Below the pieces are notes generated by a model. The model was not told the origin of the DNA, did not search any database, and worked only from the letters and a program-made list of their open reading frames with translations. This document shows, piece by piece, positions 22,781 to 35,499 of a stretch of 64,000 bases of DNA; position 1 is the first letter of the stretch, and the number at the start of each line of letters is the position of its first letter. The position numbers and the translations under genes were made by a program. Origin of the DNA: Aradus depressus (lineage: Eukaryota > Arthropoda > Insecta > Hemiptera > Aradidae); assembly GCA_963662175.1 (NCBI GenBank), contig OY759218.1, positions 48,553,427 through 48,617,426 on the forward strand. The letters run 5' to 3'.

Positions 22781-23129
22781 TAGGAAGGCTTCATAATGAT
22801 CACCATCATCACGTTTTAATGCGAAATGCATCTTTTCTGTCCTTTTCGGAAAAGTGTTGAAATTTCTGATGAGGAATTCTTTAACAATCTGAAAAAACGT
22901 GCAAAGATTCTGCGAATGGGTAAGGAAACTAACAAGATTTTATAAAGTGAAGTTTCACAAAAGGGACACTAGAGGTGGCGACACTCAGTGTCAATGAATA
23001 TGACAGCTCACCAGCTAGGGAAGAGGGCAGGGCCGGGCTCCTTCGTCTTGGCTCATAATTACAATATTTACAAAAAAATATTTTTCAACGACTATATTTT
23101 TCTTCCATATATAGACATTATTAATAAAA

Positions 23130-23310
23130 AATATAAAGAAAATAGTATGTTTTTTTAAAATATTGTCTATTTCACAAAGTATATAAAATATATGAGAGTA
23201 CTTTCGGTATTGCTACCATTTTCAGCCATGACTTAACGAATACAGTATTTGTTAAGTCGTGGCTGAAGTTGGAACAATATTTTTAAAAAACATACGTTTT
23301 CCTTCTTTAT
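23130..23310. mobile_element. Degenerate copy of the 2.5-kb foldback
   Basis: ATTGTCTATTTCACAAAGTA, GAGTACTTTCGGTATTGCTA, then GTCGTGGCTGAAG and ACATACGTTTT: the same inverted arrangement as 2487-2676. The right arm is mostly deleted and the minus-strand motif carries CTGAAAA instead of CTGAAGA. Confidence 0.8.
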
Positions 23311-23574
23311 TTGTTTTATGTAAAAACATTTTTATATGTTGTTCGTTCCATTATATTTTTTCGCTGGGATTTCAAATATAAGTAAAATGCAAATAAATTA
23401 ACGTTAAAAATATAAATGTCCACATGTCTCAGCAAAAAATTATAATGGAACAACATAAGGATACAGCGTATAAATTTGATGTTAGCATTCTTGTATATGA
23501 AAATTAAAACAGTTCGAATAATTAAGATGTTGTTTGTATATTGAATAATGACGAACATCATATTGATTACTTAT

Positions 23575-23772
23575 TAGTTAGTTATTGTGACCCATGACCG
23601 GGCTTTATCTACAAGGCCATATCGTCTAATATCAGAGCGCTCTTTCATCGCTCTGGTGGGCATGAGCTCGACTCTACTGTGGGAGTCCTATCCAGGTGAA
23701 GTTACCTAGGGGTCTTTAACGAGTACCTGGCATCGTACAGGTTCGGGACCTCCGTTTAACTTTCTGTCAGTC
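23575..23772 (-). mobile_element. SINE fragment (3' part)
   Basis: Inverted family 3' end (GACCCATGACCGGGCTTTAT), GAGCGCTCTTTCATCGCTCT, ACTCTACTGTGGGAGTCCTA and GAGTACCTGGCATCGTACAG. The tRNA head is missing. Confidence 0.8.
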
Positions 23773-24479
23773 TTACTTATTGATTGTTTAAAAAAAAAGT
23801 TTGCTAAATAGTAAAAACCAAAACAATAAATAAATGTGAGAAAAGTATAGCTGATGAGAAATATATATTTGTATTTGTAACTTCAGAATCTCCTTACACA
23901 AATCAAAAGTAATTAGAGTAGGTACTTGAAATCCGATTTGACCTAATCTTTTCTCATGGCGCCCCCTTCAATTAGGTTAACATTGAAAAGTGAAGTAATT
24001 ATAAGAAAAACCTGTTTATGTAAGAAAAAGCGCCGCTAAAAACAGTTGTAACGAACAGTCATAATATATATATATACATACATATATATTTTTTTGTTGA
24101 AAATAAATATTTTTTATGCATATCATAATGCATAATCGATACAGACCATAAGTAAATTTGTTGACAATACTGAACATTGACATTTGCATTATAGTTTAGT
24201 TATTTTCAGTTTGTTTCTTTTTTCCCAAAAAAGAGTAGTGTTTTGTTTTCATTTTTAACCTTTCGTTTATTATTTCAAGGAATTAGTGTTTCATTTGTTT
24301 CCTTCCCTTTTTCATAGACTATTGTTTTTATTTATTTGTTCTTTATTGTTACCACTGTAAGATATACTTTTTTAATTTCTTTTTCGTTTTCGTTGAAATG
24401 TGAAACGTTATTTATTAGTAAGGTTACAGCGCACGAGATTCCCACTACTTCATACGTACAGTGGGCTCATCAACTCAAG

Positions 24480-24560
24480 TCAACATAGCTGAGTTGGTTA
24501 GAGCCAATAATAATTGGCTCGTAATATTAGAAGCCAAAATACACCCTCTTGACCTGACAT
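24480..24560 (+). other. tRNA-like A-box sequence, degenerate
   Basis: TAGCTGAGTTGGTTAGAGCC resembles a tRNA A box, but no B box or cloverleaf follows. Probably a different SINE head. Confidence 0.25.
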
Positions 24561-24584
24561 CCTTCGTTTTATTTATTTATATAA

Positions 24585-24843
24585 GCCGCTAGGATGCGCT
24601 CTCTTTTTTCACAAACCTGCTAAAGGTCGGCGGCACCTGTCAGGATTGTAGTTCGTGACTCCGACTACTACCTATAGGACCAGATCTGACAACTACAACT
24701 TCATTCTTTTCATTCCAACCGCTAGCTAGGATGCTCTCTATTTTTTCACAAACCTGCTAAAGGTCGGCGGCACCTGTCAGGATTGTTGTTGGTGACCCCA
24801 ACTACTACCTGTAGGACCAGACCTGGCTACTACAACTTCATTC
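24585..24843. repeat. 134-bp tandem duplication
   Basis: Two adjacent copies share TTTTTTCACAAACCTGCTAA, AGGTCGGCGGCACCTGTCAG, GATTGT, and ACTACAACTTCATTC. They differ by scattered substitutions. Source unknown. Confidence 0.85.
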
Positions 24844-24849
24844 ACCTTC

Positions 24850-26296
24850 AGGCTCATCTCAGAACAGGTTATTCTCCAACTAGACGTTTTTTTTTAATCG
24901 TCTACCATCAAGTGTGCGGTTTTCAAAACAGGAATAGCGTTTCCTGCCTCGCATTCCTCATTCAATCTCTTTAGTCCAAAATCCATTGCTAATGCTCCTT
25001 TAATTTTTTTGTACTAAATCATACCCTTCATAATGAAAACATGCCTTTTGTAAAAGGTATCATTAAATACCGTTACAAAATTTCATTCGTTCCGACCTCT
25101 CAGATTCGTTTCATATCTTCTGGATCCCTCCTGATAATTCTCAAAGTAGCATGAGCAGACAGTAACTGTTGCACAAGTTCCCGAAGTTGGTAAAATCGAA
25201 AAAAGCTTTGCAAATTCATGAACCATTTATAAAAGTAAACTTCCGTTGAATCGGACGTCACTCACAAAATTTCTGACCACCTTCCCAATGAACTAGTTTG
25301 ATGAAATTATAAACGGACATTTATGAAAACATTTTTCCCAAGTGCGTTACCACCCATCTGTGGAAAAAAGTTACATTTGAATAGCGCCAATTCTCTCTCA
25401 TCAAACTTTTGTTAATTGAATTGTTTTTAAATACGTGGACTTCTTAAAAATTGCACGTTTTGAACTTTCGATGTTATTTTTTTAGGGCCTTTTCGAAAAT
25501 TACTGTAGAAATCAAAATTTAGTAGAAGCTATAATTTCTACAGGAAATGTAATTTTATTATTTATTTAACATTTACATTTTTTTAAATTATCACGATTTG
25601 GTATTTCCTGACCTGCATACATGTGTGTATCCTAATATATTTTGTATATTTTCCTTTTTACTGATTTCACTTTTTACTGTTAAAATCTTCTCCCATCCAC
25701 GGGAGATACGTGAAATTGCTAATTTTTGATTTTTTATATCATCATTTACTGTACACTTTAATATATTTATTCATTTACCTTTAAAATAATTGTAATTGTA
25801 AAAAAAATGGTTTATCACGTCTATTAATTTTAACATTTTTTTATTATTTCAATTCACTAATTTATTTAATGTAGATTTTCATTCACATTTATTTCTCTTA
25901 GCAATACATCCAATGCTTTTACGTACTTATTCCATAAATTACTATGTTATATATATCATTACTATGTTAACACATAATAGTAAAATCTGTGATACATCAG
26001 AGCATTCGTATTTTACACTCTGTGAAATAATCACTTCCCACTATCACTTCCCAGCCATCTTCACATAAATGATTCCTTGTTCTCATATTTCATTGGCATT
26101 ATCATATTACTACAATGAATCATATTGTAATAATACAGAACAATATCATTAATTATATGTACTATAATAATAGTTAAAGTTAGCACTTTCAACGCTAAAT
26201 AACGTTCAATAAAACATAACAACAAATAATCACTAACAATAAGTAACACATTTAAAATATACATCTTAGGTAATTTATAATAACCCTCGTAAAATC
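24850..26296. other. AT-rich intron DNA up to the assembly gap
   Basis: Contains the second copy of the repeat at 2995-3190 (25445-25610). Nothing else recognised. Confidence 0.5.
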
Positions 26297-26496
26297 NNNN
26301 NNNNNNNNNNNNNNNNNNNNNNNNNNNNNNNNNNNNNNNNNNNNNNNNNNNNNNNNNNNNNNNNNNNNNNNNNNNNNNNNNNNNNNNNNNNNNNNNNNNN
26401 NNNNNNNNNNNNNNNNNNNNNNNNNNNNNNNNNNNNNNNNNNNNNNNNNNNNNNNNNNNNNNNNNNNNNNNNNNNNNNNNNNNNNNNNNNNNNNNN
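26297..26496. other. Assembly gap, exactly 200 N
   Basis: A round 200-N block suggests a placeholder gap of unknown true length. It directly abuts the AT microsatellite. Confidence 0.98.
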
Positions 26497-27309
<813 letters not shown>

Positions 27310-27310
<1 letters not shown>

Positions 27311-27915
27311 CTCACGATAACTCCTGGCAGAATGGATGTATCATCACGAAACTTTATATGTGGGTTCAGAACCCCATAAATATCTGTCAAAGGGAAGGAA
27401 AGATTGGGGAGGGGGGTAGTTAACCCAAAACTCCTCTAATAAGTGCTGCTGCAATGAATTTATTGACACAAAACTTCATATGTGAATTCAGAACCTCATG
27501 AGGACGACAGCTATCAATTTTCAGATGAATCGGCCGAAATGAAGAGGGGTCTGAGAGGGGGCCCCAATAACTGCTCATGTAATGAATATATGGACCAGAA
27601 ATTTTATAAATAAATTCAAAACCCCGTAAGGACAGCACTTACTAATGTTCCATGAAATCGGCCGAAGGGTATTGGGAGGGAATAGAGAAGGGTGACTCGA
27701 CTCAAAAACCCTAATAACTGCTGATTTGTGAATCGACACAAAGTTCAGTTTGAGGACTCAGAAGCTCAACTACAGAATGTTAGTTGAAACCGTCGATTGG
27801 TTTTGTAGAGAGAGAGCAAAAACTTAATTGATTAATTAAAAATTAATTAATTAATCAAAATTAAGATATGCTGGGGAAGTACACTGTCGGTGTTTCATCG
27901 ATGACTTTTTAAGAT
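27310..27915 (-). mobile_element. Family A copy, inverted, three modules
   Basis: Three inverted modules and an inverted 5' terminus (GCTGGGGAAGTACACTGTCG then GTGTTTCATCGATGACTTTT). The 3' hairpin is missing; it borders family B directly. Confidence 0.85.
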
Positions 27916-28607
27916 GTAAATCTGAGAAACTTTTCTTTCAAAACTCTAAAAATTGTTGAATGTCGGTCATTCCTTAAATCCCCAAAAAGGGTTTGGAAAA
28001 TTTGTGAGAGCTGTAAGCTACTACAGAGGTATCTTTTGTCCGAGTTAAATTATCATTCAAATATTGGTACAGATGCTACGCCCCCAAATCCACTGATTTA
28101 GGGTAAGAGGCAGAGAACTGTGCCACGGAACCCGGACATCATCCTGTTTTATTTTAATCACTATTTTATTTATTTTTAATATTAAATCTGTGGTATGCGC
28201 TTGAGAAGAGCGTTCTGTAAAAAGAGCTGATTATAATATAAAATATTTCAAAAATGCGATGTGGGTCACCCTTTAGAAATCTGGTCCCGTTACTGCTACT
28301 TATAACCCAAGAATATATTTACATTTTATATATTAAACTACCATTTTATCTGTTTAATTTATAACGGCAAGAAAATATATTATAGGAACAGCCCCGGAGC
28401 TATCTTAAAGCAATTTATCAAAGAAAATACAACAGGAATTGATGGAGGAAACATTTTGAAAAACAAATAACAAGTACGTATTATACATCAGTTCAGCAAA
28501 AAAACCTAGGCGAACTTTGAAATATTTTTTTCATATAAGTAGGATTTTCTTTGAAATTTCAGTTTGAGCTGTTCAGAAGTCATGCCAATTAAAAATTAAA
28601 AAAAACA
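27916..28607. other. Intron DNA, nothing recognised
   Basis: AT-rich. A short CTACGCCCCCAAATCC stretch near 28078 might be a transposon end, but no partner was found. Confidence 0.45.
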
Positions 28608-29000
28608 CTTTTTTACTTTCCCAGCTATACGATGTATAGGAGAATTTATGTATCTGTCAAAAAATTGATGAGATGTTTTATATATGTATCCAGAACCGTG
28701 TAAGGACGACACCTATTCATTTTCAACCAAATCGGGGAAAGGGAAGGGGAGAGGCTTAACACAAAAACTCTATTTGCCATTGTAATGAATGTACTGACAT
28801 GAAATTTTATATTTAATTTCAAAACCCCATAAGGATGGCACCTATTAATTTACCGCGAAATCGGTCGAAGGGAAGGGGGGACCAGCGAAGGGGGCTCGAC
28901 TCAAATACCCTAATAACTGCCGATGTAATGAATGTATCGACATGAAGTTTAGTATAAGGATTCAAAAGCCGAGTGTAGGTAAATACTATTTGAAAGTAGT
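28608..29000 (-). mobile_element. Family A copy, inverted, with intact 3' hairpin
   Basis: The plus strand starts with the inverted 3' end ACTTTCCCAGCTATACGATG, then TATAGGAGAATTTATG. Two inverted modules follow; cut off near 29000. Confidence 0.8.
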
Positions 29001-29033
29001 TAATAAATAGTAACTAGAAATATTGGGAGTGCT

Positions 29034-29215
29034 GGTGCTGGTGTGTACACCTAGGGACCTAAGCATCCAATGTTGTGTGGGAGTCCTAAATTTTGCCTAC
29101 CCTAGTTTAGTTAACTAGGATAGGGGTCACTATCGCATAGGCTCGGAACCCTCCGAAGGACAGCGTGCTTAAATTTTTCTTAAACCCAAGATAAAAATAA
29201 CTAAGGGCGATCTTA
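29034..29215 (-). mobile_element. SINE variant with a different 3' module
   Basis: Shares GGGAGTCCTAAATTTTGCCT and CCGAAGGACAGCGTGCTTAA with the SINE. Beyond that it has CTAGGGACCTAAGCATCCAA, which is not in the main family but recurs inverted at 32140-32160. Confidence 0.65.
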
Positions 29216-29261
29216 CAGTAGGCAAGCATAAATTAATTTCATCGAAAGTTATTTCTGATTT

Positions 29262-29945
29262 TGTGTTAACTCCCTCTAATCCTCTCTCCCTTATGGTCGA
29301 TTTGGCTGAAAACCAATTGGTGTGTTATTCAGGAACTTTTAAAGTAACATATAAATGTTCGTTTTGACTTTTGCCTACTTTACTTACGTTCGTTTTGACA
29401 TCAAGATTTTTCTTGACATAAAAATATGGTTTTCCCCATCGAGAAGCATGAATGTAACGAAAACGTGTCACACTTTGAACGCTTATATCATCTAAAGTAA
29501 TAAATAATACATCATTAGATGGCTTATAGAGCCTCATTTATAAAAAAATAAGTTTCAACTCTCCACTCTTCAACCCTTCCATAGAGTATCGTTAGAAAGT
29601 GACAAAGTAATACATTTATTTCGTTTTATTTCTTAAAATAAAATATATATATATGTAAATAGTACATCTGAAAAAAATCAAAGGGCCACAGTATAGAATG
29701 AACCGTAGTAACCTACAAGGTAGGGCTATATCAACTGTTCTTCGCTGAATCCTAAACGACGTAGAACGTGTGAGATAGTGCCATGAAATAATGACAGTTG
29801 ACGTAGTTTTACATCAAAGATGGCAGCGCAGTTCCTAGGCCTTGTATTTTTTTTTTATTTTTAGAATTAGGGGATCGAAAAACATGAAGTTTTGATACAC
29901 AATATAGAATTTATTGATCGTGTATTATAACTTCCCCTGCGAATA
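29262..29945 (+). other. Two family A scraps around unclassified DNA
   Basis: 29262-29350 is a family A module end. 29865-29940 is a family A tail (ATTATAACTTCCCCTGCGAA). Between them the DNA is not recognised, including an open minus frame at 29325-29537 with no known motif. Confidence 0.5.
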
Positions 29946-30032
29946 GAAAATGTCCATAGTTGGATGATAAGTGAATGATAATTTGTTTGAAGAAATGTAG
30001 GAATGCAATAAGAAAATCTAGTGGACTGGAAA

Positions 30033-30383
30033 GGAGCCAGGCAGGCTTCTGTTGGTTCCAATAGGGAGGTGCAAAACAAATAAGAAGCCAGGCAGGCTTC
30101 TGTTGGTTCCAATGGGGAGGTACAAAACAAATATGGAGCCAGGCAGGCTTCTGTTGGTTCCAATGGGGAGGTACAAAACAAATAAGGAGGCAGGCAGGCT
30201 TCTGTTGGTTCCAATAGGGAGGTACAAAACAAATAAGGAGCCAGGCAGGCTTCTGTTGGTTCCAATGGGGAGGTACAAAACAAATAAGGAGCCAGGCAGG
30301 CTTCTGTTGGTTCCAATAGGGAGGTACAAAACAAATAAGAAGCCAGGCAGGCTTCTGTTGGTTCTAATAGGGAGGTACAAAGG
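30033..30383. repeat. 51-bp minisatellite, 7 copies
   Basis: Units start at 30033, 30084, 30135, 30186, 30237, 30288 and 30339 and contain AGCCAGGCAGGCTTCTGTTG then GTTCCAAT-GGGAGGTACAAA. Only a few variant sites. Because 51 is a multiple of three, three frames stay open across the array on both strands (17-residue peptide repeats). I regard these as incidental. Confidence 0.95.
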
Positions 30384-30514
30384 AGCTAAATGTTATACTT
30401 CCCCAGGTCAGAACAGACTGTATTCTGAGCAGCCACATCACCTCTCTTTTGGAACAAGGGCAAAAAGAATATTATACAGAAAAGAATAAGAAAGGTTCCT
30501 TAGGCTCACATAAA

Positions 30515-30960
30515 CAAACAAATTAAAATAGTCAATGTACTTCTAGAGTTAATCAATCAAGTTTTTGCATTCCCTCCAAAACCAATCGACCGTTTGGACT
30601 AAAAATCTTCATCCTCATACTAAAGTTTGCGTCGATACTTTAATACATAGACAGTTAACAGAGTTTTTGTGTTAAGCCTCCTCTCAATCCTCCCTTTCCC
30701 TTTGGCCGATTTGGCTGAAAATCAATAGGTGTTGTCCTTAGAGGGTTCTGGACACACATATAAAATGTTTTGTCAATAGATTCATTCTAAAGAGAGTTAT
30801 CGTGTATTCATTACATCGGCAGTTATTAGGGTTTTTGAGTCAGTCACACTTCCTCTGATCCCGTCCGTCCCTTCCACCGATTTGGCTGAAATATGTGTCA
30901 TCCGTATAGATGTTCTTGAAATAAAATTTCGTGTCGATGCATTCATTCTAATAACTAACC
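30515..30960 (+). mobile_element. Family A copy, mosaic
   Basis: Starts within the 5' region (CAATGTACTTC), passes three modules out of their usual order, ends in TTTCGTGTCGATGCATTCAT. Confidence 0.75.
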
Positions 30961-30964
30961 TCTA

Positions 30965-31590
30965 TTTGCCATTTTCTCAAGAAGAACGCTCATGAGCTTT
31001 AAAACTATATCATTTTCAACTTTGAAGTTTCTTGGTTGACACTTGTGTAGCTTTCGCACTGATCAAGAATAAAATTACGAGCTCCAAACCTAAGTTTAGT
31101 CAAATCTGGATCCTATGTCGCTTTTTGTACTTGTTAGCGTTGGGACATTTTCGGACGGGACGTAGTGGGACAGAAGCTGAAGGCACGAAATACCTCTTCG
31201 GCGTATGATATAGCCATATGATATAAATTGAAGTAAATAATGTTCTAATTTTTGTCAATAGCCGATTGCTCAAGAATTAATGGAATTAACGGTAGGCTAT
31301 GAAGAACGGAAAACGGATTACTATTCTTTTTTTGTGTGGACATAATTATTATTTATGATAGAATATTATACAATAACGTTTTTTTTCTCTCTTCTTTGGA
31401 GTGTAGAAACAAACTCATCCTATTGAAGAGCGAAGGCAGAGGGGACTGTAGGTGGTCCCCAGGCGTTGATATGAGATGCACCCTCTTTGGGGTGCGAAAA
31501 GAGGGGTCCATGAATAGGGGTGAAGCTGTGGGACCACCCTGAGTCTCCCCTTCCTCCAAGACAATGTCCACGAGGTAGATTTTTTCCAGT
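30965..31590. other. Unclassified intron DNA
   Basis: 31420-31560 is GC-rich and open on both strands (GGTGGTCCCCAGGCGTTGAT, GGGACCACCCTGAGTCTCC) and runs into the triplicate at 31590. No motif recognised in any frame. Confidence 0.45.
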
Positions 31591-32045
31591 CATTGGCCTG
31601 TCATCGCCTATATCTCCGGCTGTCATAACCAGGTTAGCAGAGAGCTAGCATCTGTCATACAGATATCTTCTTTTAGATTCTCTTGTTACCAGGGATGTCT
31701 GAACTAGGCTTTCCAATCCTGGATCATTTTCTATAGGCATTTGGATGTCTTCGCTTACATCTCCGGCTGTCATAACCAGGTTAGCAAATAGGTAGCAGCT
31801 GTCACACAGATACACATACATCGTCCTTTAGATCGTCTTATTACCAGGGATGTCCGAACTAAATTTTCCAATTCTGGACCATTTTCTATAGTCATTCGAA
31901 TTGTCTTCGCTTACATCTCCGGCTGTCATAACCAGGTAAGCAGAGAGCTAGCATCTGTCATACAGATATCTTCTTTTAGATCCTCTTGTTACCAGGGATG
32001 TCCGAACTAAGCTTTCCAATCCTGGACCATTTTCCCGAGCCTATG
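31590..32045. repeat. About 150-bp tandem triplicate
   Basis: ATCTCCGGCTGTCATAACCA occurs at 31612, 31759 and 31915 (periods 147 and 156). Each copy continues with GCAG/AAT variants, ACAGATA, TTACCAGGGATGTC and TTTCCAAT-CTGGA-CATTTT. Source unknown. Confidence 0.9.
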
Positions 32046-32172
32046 CGATATCAGGTACCCCCTATCCAAGTTAAATAAACTAGGATATGCAAAATTTAGG
32101 ACTCCCATGTAGAGCTAACACGAAGGGATAAATAAGAGCATTGGATGCTTAGTCCCTAGGCACCGGCCCTCT
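32030..32172 (+). mobile_element. SINE variant with alternative 3' module
   Basis: GAGCCTATGCGATATCAGGT and GCAAAATTTAGGACTCCCAT belong to the SINE. The 3' part (CATTGGATGCTTAGTCCCTA then GGCACCGGCCCTC) matches the inverted copy at 29034 instead of the standard end. Confidence 0.65.
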
Positions 32173-32404
32173 CAATATATATATATATATACATAGTAAC
32201 TCTTTATTCACTATTTTCAAGTAGTACATGCATAATGACCCGAAGAAGGAACCTGGATCGATTTTCTTCTTCTTCGACAGAAGGCATTATGACCGCGTAA
32301 TAAAAGTCCGGGGATGAGTCACAAAAACAACAACAATGCAATTTCTAGAAGTGTCGCGGAAAAACTGATCTTTCATTAGAACAGTTATGTGATGAATTCC
32401 AACT

Positions 32405-32650
32405 AAAACAGGTCCTTAGGTTTTTAATCTGGGAGGTGAAAAAACCATCACCACGCCGTTCTTCGGATGGGACGCTAAGCGATGGTTTCAAACCTGTGCG
32501 ATATCAGGTACTCGTTAAAGACCTCTACCCCAGAGGAATAAACCTGGATTGGCAAAATTTAGGAATCCCACAATAGCAACGAAAGAGCGCTCTGGTAGTA
32601 TGACCTACTAGCATGGTAGTATGCCTAGATATGACCTCGTAGTTGAATAA
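32405..32650 (+). mobile_element. SINE fragment without tRNA head
   Basis: From GGTCCTTAGGTTTTTAATCT to GACCTCGTAGTTGAATAA, with an internal duplication near GGTAGTATGACCTAC. Confidence 0.8.
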
Positions 32651-32659
32651 ATTTATTGT

Positions 32660-32760
32660 TGAACATTGTGCTGACGATGGCGTAAGCCGAAACCGGTACA
32701 CATTTAAGTATATGTTTGTGGATTTAGACAATATAAGTGTTCAAAAAAAGTGTTTTATCT
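32660..32760 (+). ncRNA. Hammerhead-ribozyme-like motif in a dispersed repeat
   Basis: TGTG (32667-32670), CTGACGA (32671-32677), T, GGC-GTAA-GCC (32679-32688), GAAA (32689-32692), palindrome ACCGGT (32692-32697), A, CACA (32699-32702). This fits stem I, the CUGANGA core, stem II, GAA, a self-complementary stem III and a cleavable N-U-A site. One extra U between the core and stem II departs from the canonical fold. The tail TTTGTGGATTTAGACAATAT is shared with 2.6, 15.9 and 35.5 kb. Confidence 0.45.
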
Positions 32761-32769
32761 ATCATTTTA

Positions 32770-33490
32770 TTTTATTCATTAGTATTTCCAATATATCAAC
32801 ACAGAACGCAAAAAATGTATTCGGACATTGAGTCACAATAGCTAACTTACATATAACTCGAAAATAATAATCATAATAATAATAACTAACTTTTGATTGT
32901 ATATGTAGATATAGTTCTCCCATATTCGATTGGACATATTCTATGTTCGTCACTGTTTTCAACTCTATTTATTGAAAAATTCTCTAGAAGAGTTTGTTTA
33001 TAATTGATTTGTTTATTATTATTCCAAGGTTTATTGCAAGAATGAAACATAGAATAGGTATTTGACGTTGAATGTTTGTTGTTTTGAATCTCGGATAAGA
33101 AATTTAAAAAAAATATATAAAAAATTTTAAAAAACATAAAAGAAAACAAAATAAATAAGAACAACAAAAAAAAGTAAAAAAGTGGAGCACTTAATTAAAT
33201 TAATGCTGAAGAATGGAAAGAACAAACTAAATGTATCCCGACCTTGGATTCAACTAAATTATTCGACTGGAAAGTCCTTGGAAGAGGAACCCAGACGGCA
33301 GGGGGTCCTCTAAAACCTGAGACGGCTGTTAAGGAAAACATCTAACTAGGTTCTAACAAACATGGAGGATAAGATGACAGGCTCTGAAACAGCATGACGC
33401 TTCACATCCATGTTTCAGCAATACGATAACCTTAATAACATATCCATGTATAAACAAAATATAAAATTTGTTAAAACGAATGAAAAATAA
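32770..33490. other. AT-rich intron DNA, nothing recognised
   Basis: No repeat or coding signal seen. 33240-33420 is of more balanced composition than its surroundings. Confidence 0.5.
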
Positions 33491-33494
33491 AGAA

Positions 33495-33985
33495 AAAAAG
33501 TGGTTGGTGAATCATCGACAAAGTAATTCCTTAGTACGAATTAATCAATTCAATTGTCCCTCTCTCTCCAAAGTCAATCGATCATTTGGGCTAAAAATCT
33601 AAGGACTTTTTGAGTCGAGTTTAAGATTAATAGGTGCAGTCCTTATGGGGTTTTGAATTCACATATGAAATTTTGTGTCGACACATTCATTACAAGGGCA
33701 GTTATTAATGTTTTTGTGTCAAAGTTCCCCCCCAATATCCTCCTCTCTTTGGCTCATTTGGCTGAATCAATAGGTGTCGTCCTTAGAGAGTTCTGCATAC
33801 ACATATAAAATTATGTCGATACATTCATTCTGGAGTTACCGTATTCACAGACACACAAACGCGCAGACGCCCAGGCACAAAGACAGACATACATTTTTTT
33901 TTAAATTTTTGAAATTAGGAAGTCGGAAAATTTTGGACCGATTACATAACTTCCGTCATACTTCGTACAGCTGAGAAACCGTAGT
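33495..33985 (+). mobile_element. Family A copy with both ends
   Basis: 5' end AGTGGTTGGTGAATCATCGA; two modules; ACACACAAACGCGCAGACGC stretch; 3' tail ATTACATAACTTCCGTCATA then CTTCGTACAGCTGAGAAAC. Confidence 0.85.
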
Positions 33986-34019
33986 AGTAAACATTCATTC
34001 TTTTTGTATTTCTGTGAAC

Positions 34020-34110
34020 AAGATATGGAGATATGTATGGAGAAAATGTATGGAGAACTCCTCCACAAAATGTATGGAGAACTCCTATACTTCGTGTAAC
34101 TGGCAAAGCA
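34020..34110. repeat. Short direct repeats and a second family A 3' tip
   Basis: AAATGTATGGAGAACTCCT is directly repeated (34046 and 34073), and the second copy leads into TATACTTCGTGTAACTGG, a family A hairpin remnant. Confidence 0.7.
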
Positions 34111-34708
34111 AGAAAAAGTTGTTGATACTAGTCAGCTAAAGAAACAGCCAAACCAGAACGGCGAAAAGCCCTCAGGTGGTAGTAGGCTATATGACCTTCC
34201 GGCAAAGGGCTTGGATTTGTGGGATTCCACAAAAACAATCAAAGATTGTCTAAATGACAAACAGACTTCATATGGACATAAATTCTACCCCCTGACATAT
34301 TGCTTAAACCAGGCCTCTTGTCTGAGGGTGGCTACCTTTAGACTTCATTAGGCTCGCAACTAGGCACCTTCCATCAGTTACATGCCCTAAAGATCCATGG
34401 GAAAGTATTACTAAACACTTGTTCGATGATGTTGCCGAGAAATTCTCGGTAGCGGGATTTTATATCTTCATTTACATAGAGAATTTTGAGAAATGTGGAG
34501 AATATGATTGTAGATATAAAAAGGAATGTGTTATTTTCAAAAGATACGTGACTGGAGAATTCAAATTCTAGAAATTTCAAGGTATATTTCTAGCCTCAAA
34601 GTTCAACGTCAAACCTAGTTTCTCACATGTGTCTTTCAGAAGTATTTTGTTGTTTTCTACCCATAGTTTTTTAATGGCCAACATTTTACGGTTTCGTTCA
34701 TTACGTCG

Positions 34709-34882
34709 GCGCGGGACTAGACATTTCATGACATCATAGCAGCGCATAAGTAGATATTTGAATCATAGTAGCGAGAGACTAGACACTTTATGGTACCAAG
34801 GAGCGCGTCACTACACTTTTGATGTGTCACATTAGCGCGCAACCAGACATTTCATGGCATCACGGGAGCGCGACACTAGACC
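34709..34882. repeat. Degenerate 29-33 bp tandem repeat, about 5.5 copies
   Basis: Units starting with GCGCG/GCGCA/GCGAG at 34709, 34742, 34771, 34803, 34835 and 34868 share ACTAGACATTTCATG-CATCA. Strongly diverged, hence old. Confidence 0.75.
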
Positions 34883-34899
34883 TAGGTTGGGGCTAGACA

Positions 34900-35490
34900 A
34901 ATGACCAGTTTGATCAAGACTAGAAATTTGTTCAATAGGGCATAAGTAAATGAGAAGGGTAGAAGAGATTGGGTTCCCATGGAGGGAGATCAGTTTCAGA
35001 GACCCTTTTCAGTAGGGATTAGCCTCTTGTCAGGATCCTGTAAGCTCCTCGGGTATCTTCAACCGTAAAATACCCATCTCCATCGCCTTTATCTTTCTAA
35101 TTTAATTCACTTAGACTGTACAAACAAACAGCAGGACTTGCACGCAACTTTCCCATAGGGCTATCAATTAGCTATACATGAGGTTCCACCTCGTCACAAA
35201 CATTTAAAAAACAGGATTTAGCTGTATCCCCCCCCCCCCCCCCCCCCCCCCCCGAATTATGAGATATGTCTTATTATTATTATTGTTTTTCCAAAATGGG
35301 TCTAATTATAAAAGTATAACTCCAATATGAGTAAAAATATTTGAATGCTATATATCGCATAATATATAAAAAGTATGCAAATTTAAGAATAATTTTTCAG
35401 ATAGCATTTTTTTATTGCCCTTTCACAAGTTGTATTACTAGAGCAACTTTTTGCAACTGGTGCCAATAGTATTAATAATAATAATAAAGA
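34900..35490. other. Unclassified intron DNA with a 28-bp C tract
   Basis: Homopolymer C at 35227-35253. 34100-34700 and this stretch show no recognisable gene or family. Confidence 0.45.
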
Positions 35491-35499
35491 ATTGAACCA

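Noticed and set aside
29867..30489. Open frames of 120-155 codons on both strands
   Set aside because: A direct result of a 51-bp tandem repeat; flanks are non-coding.
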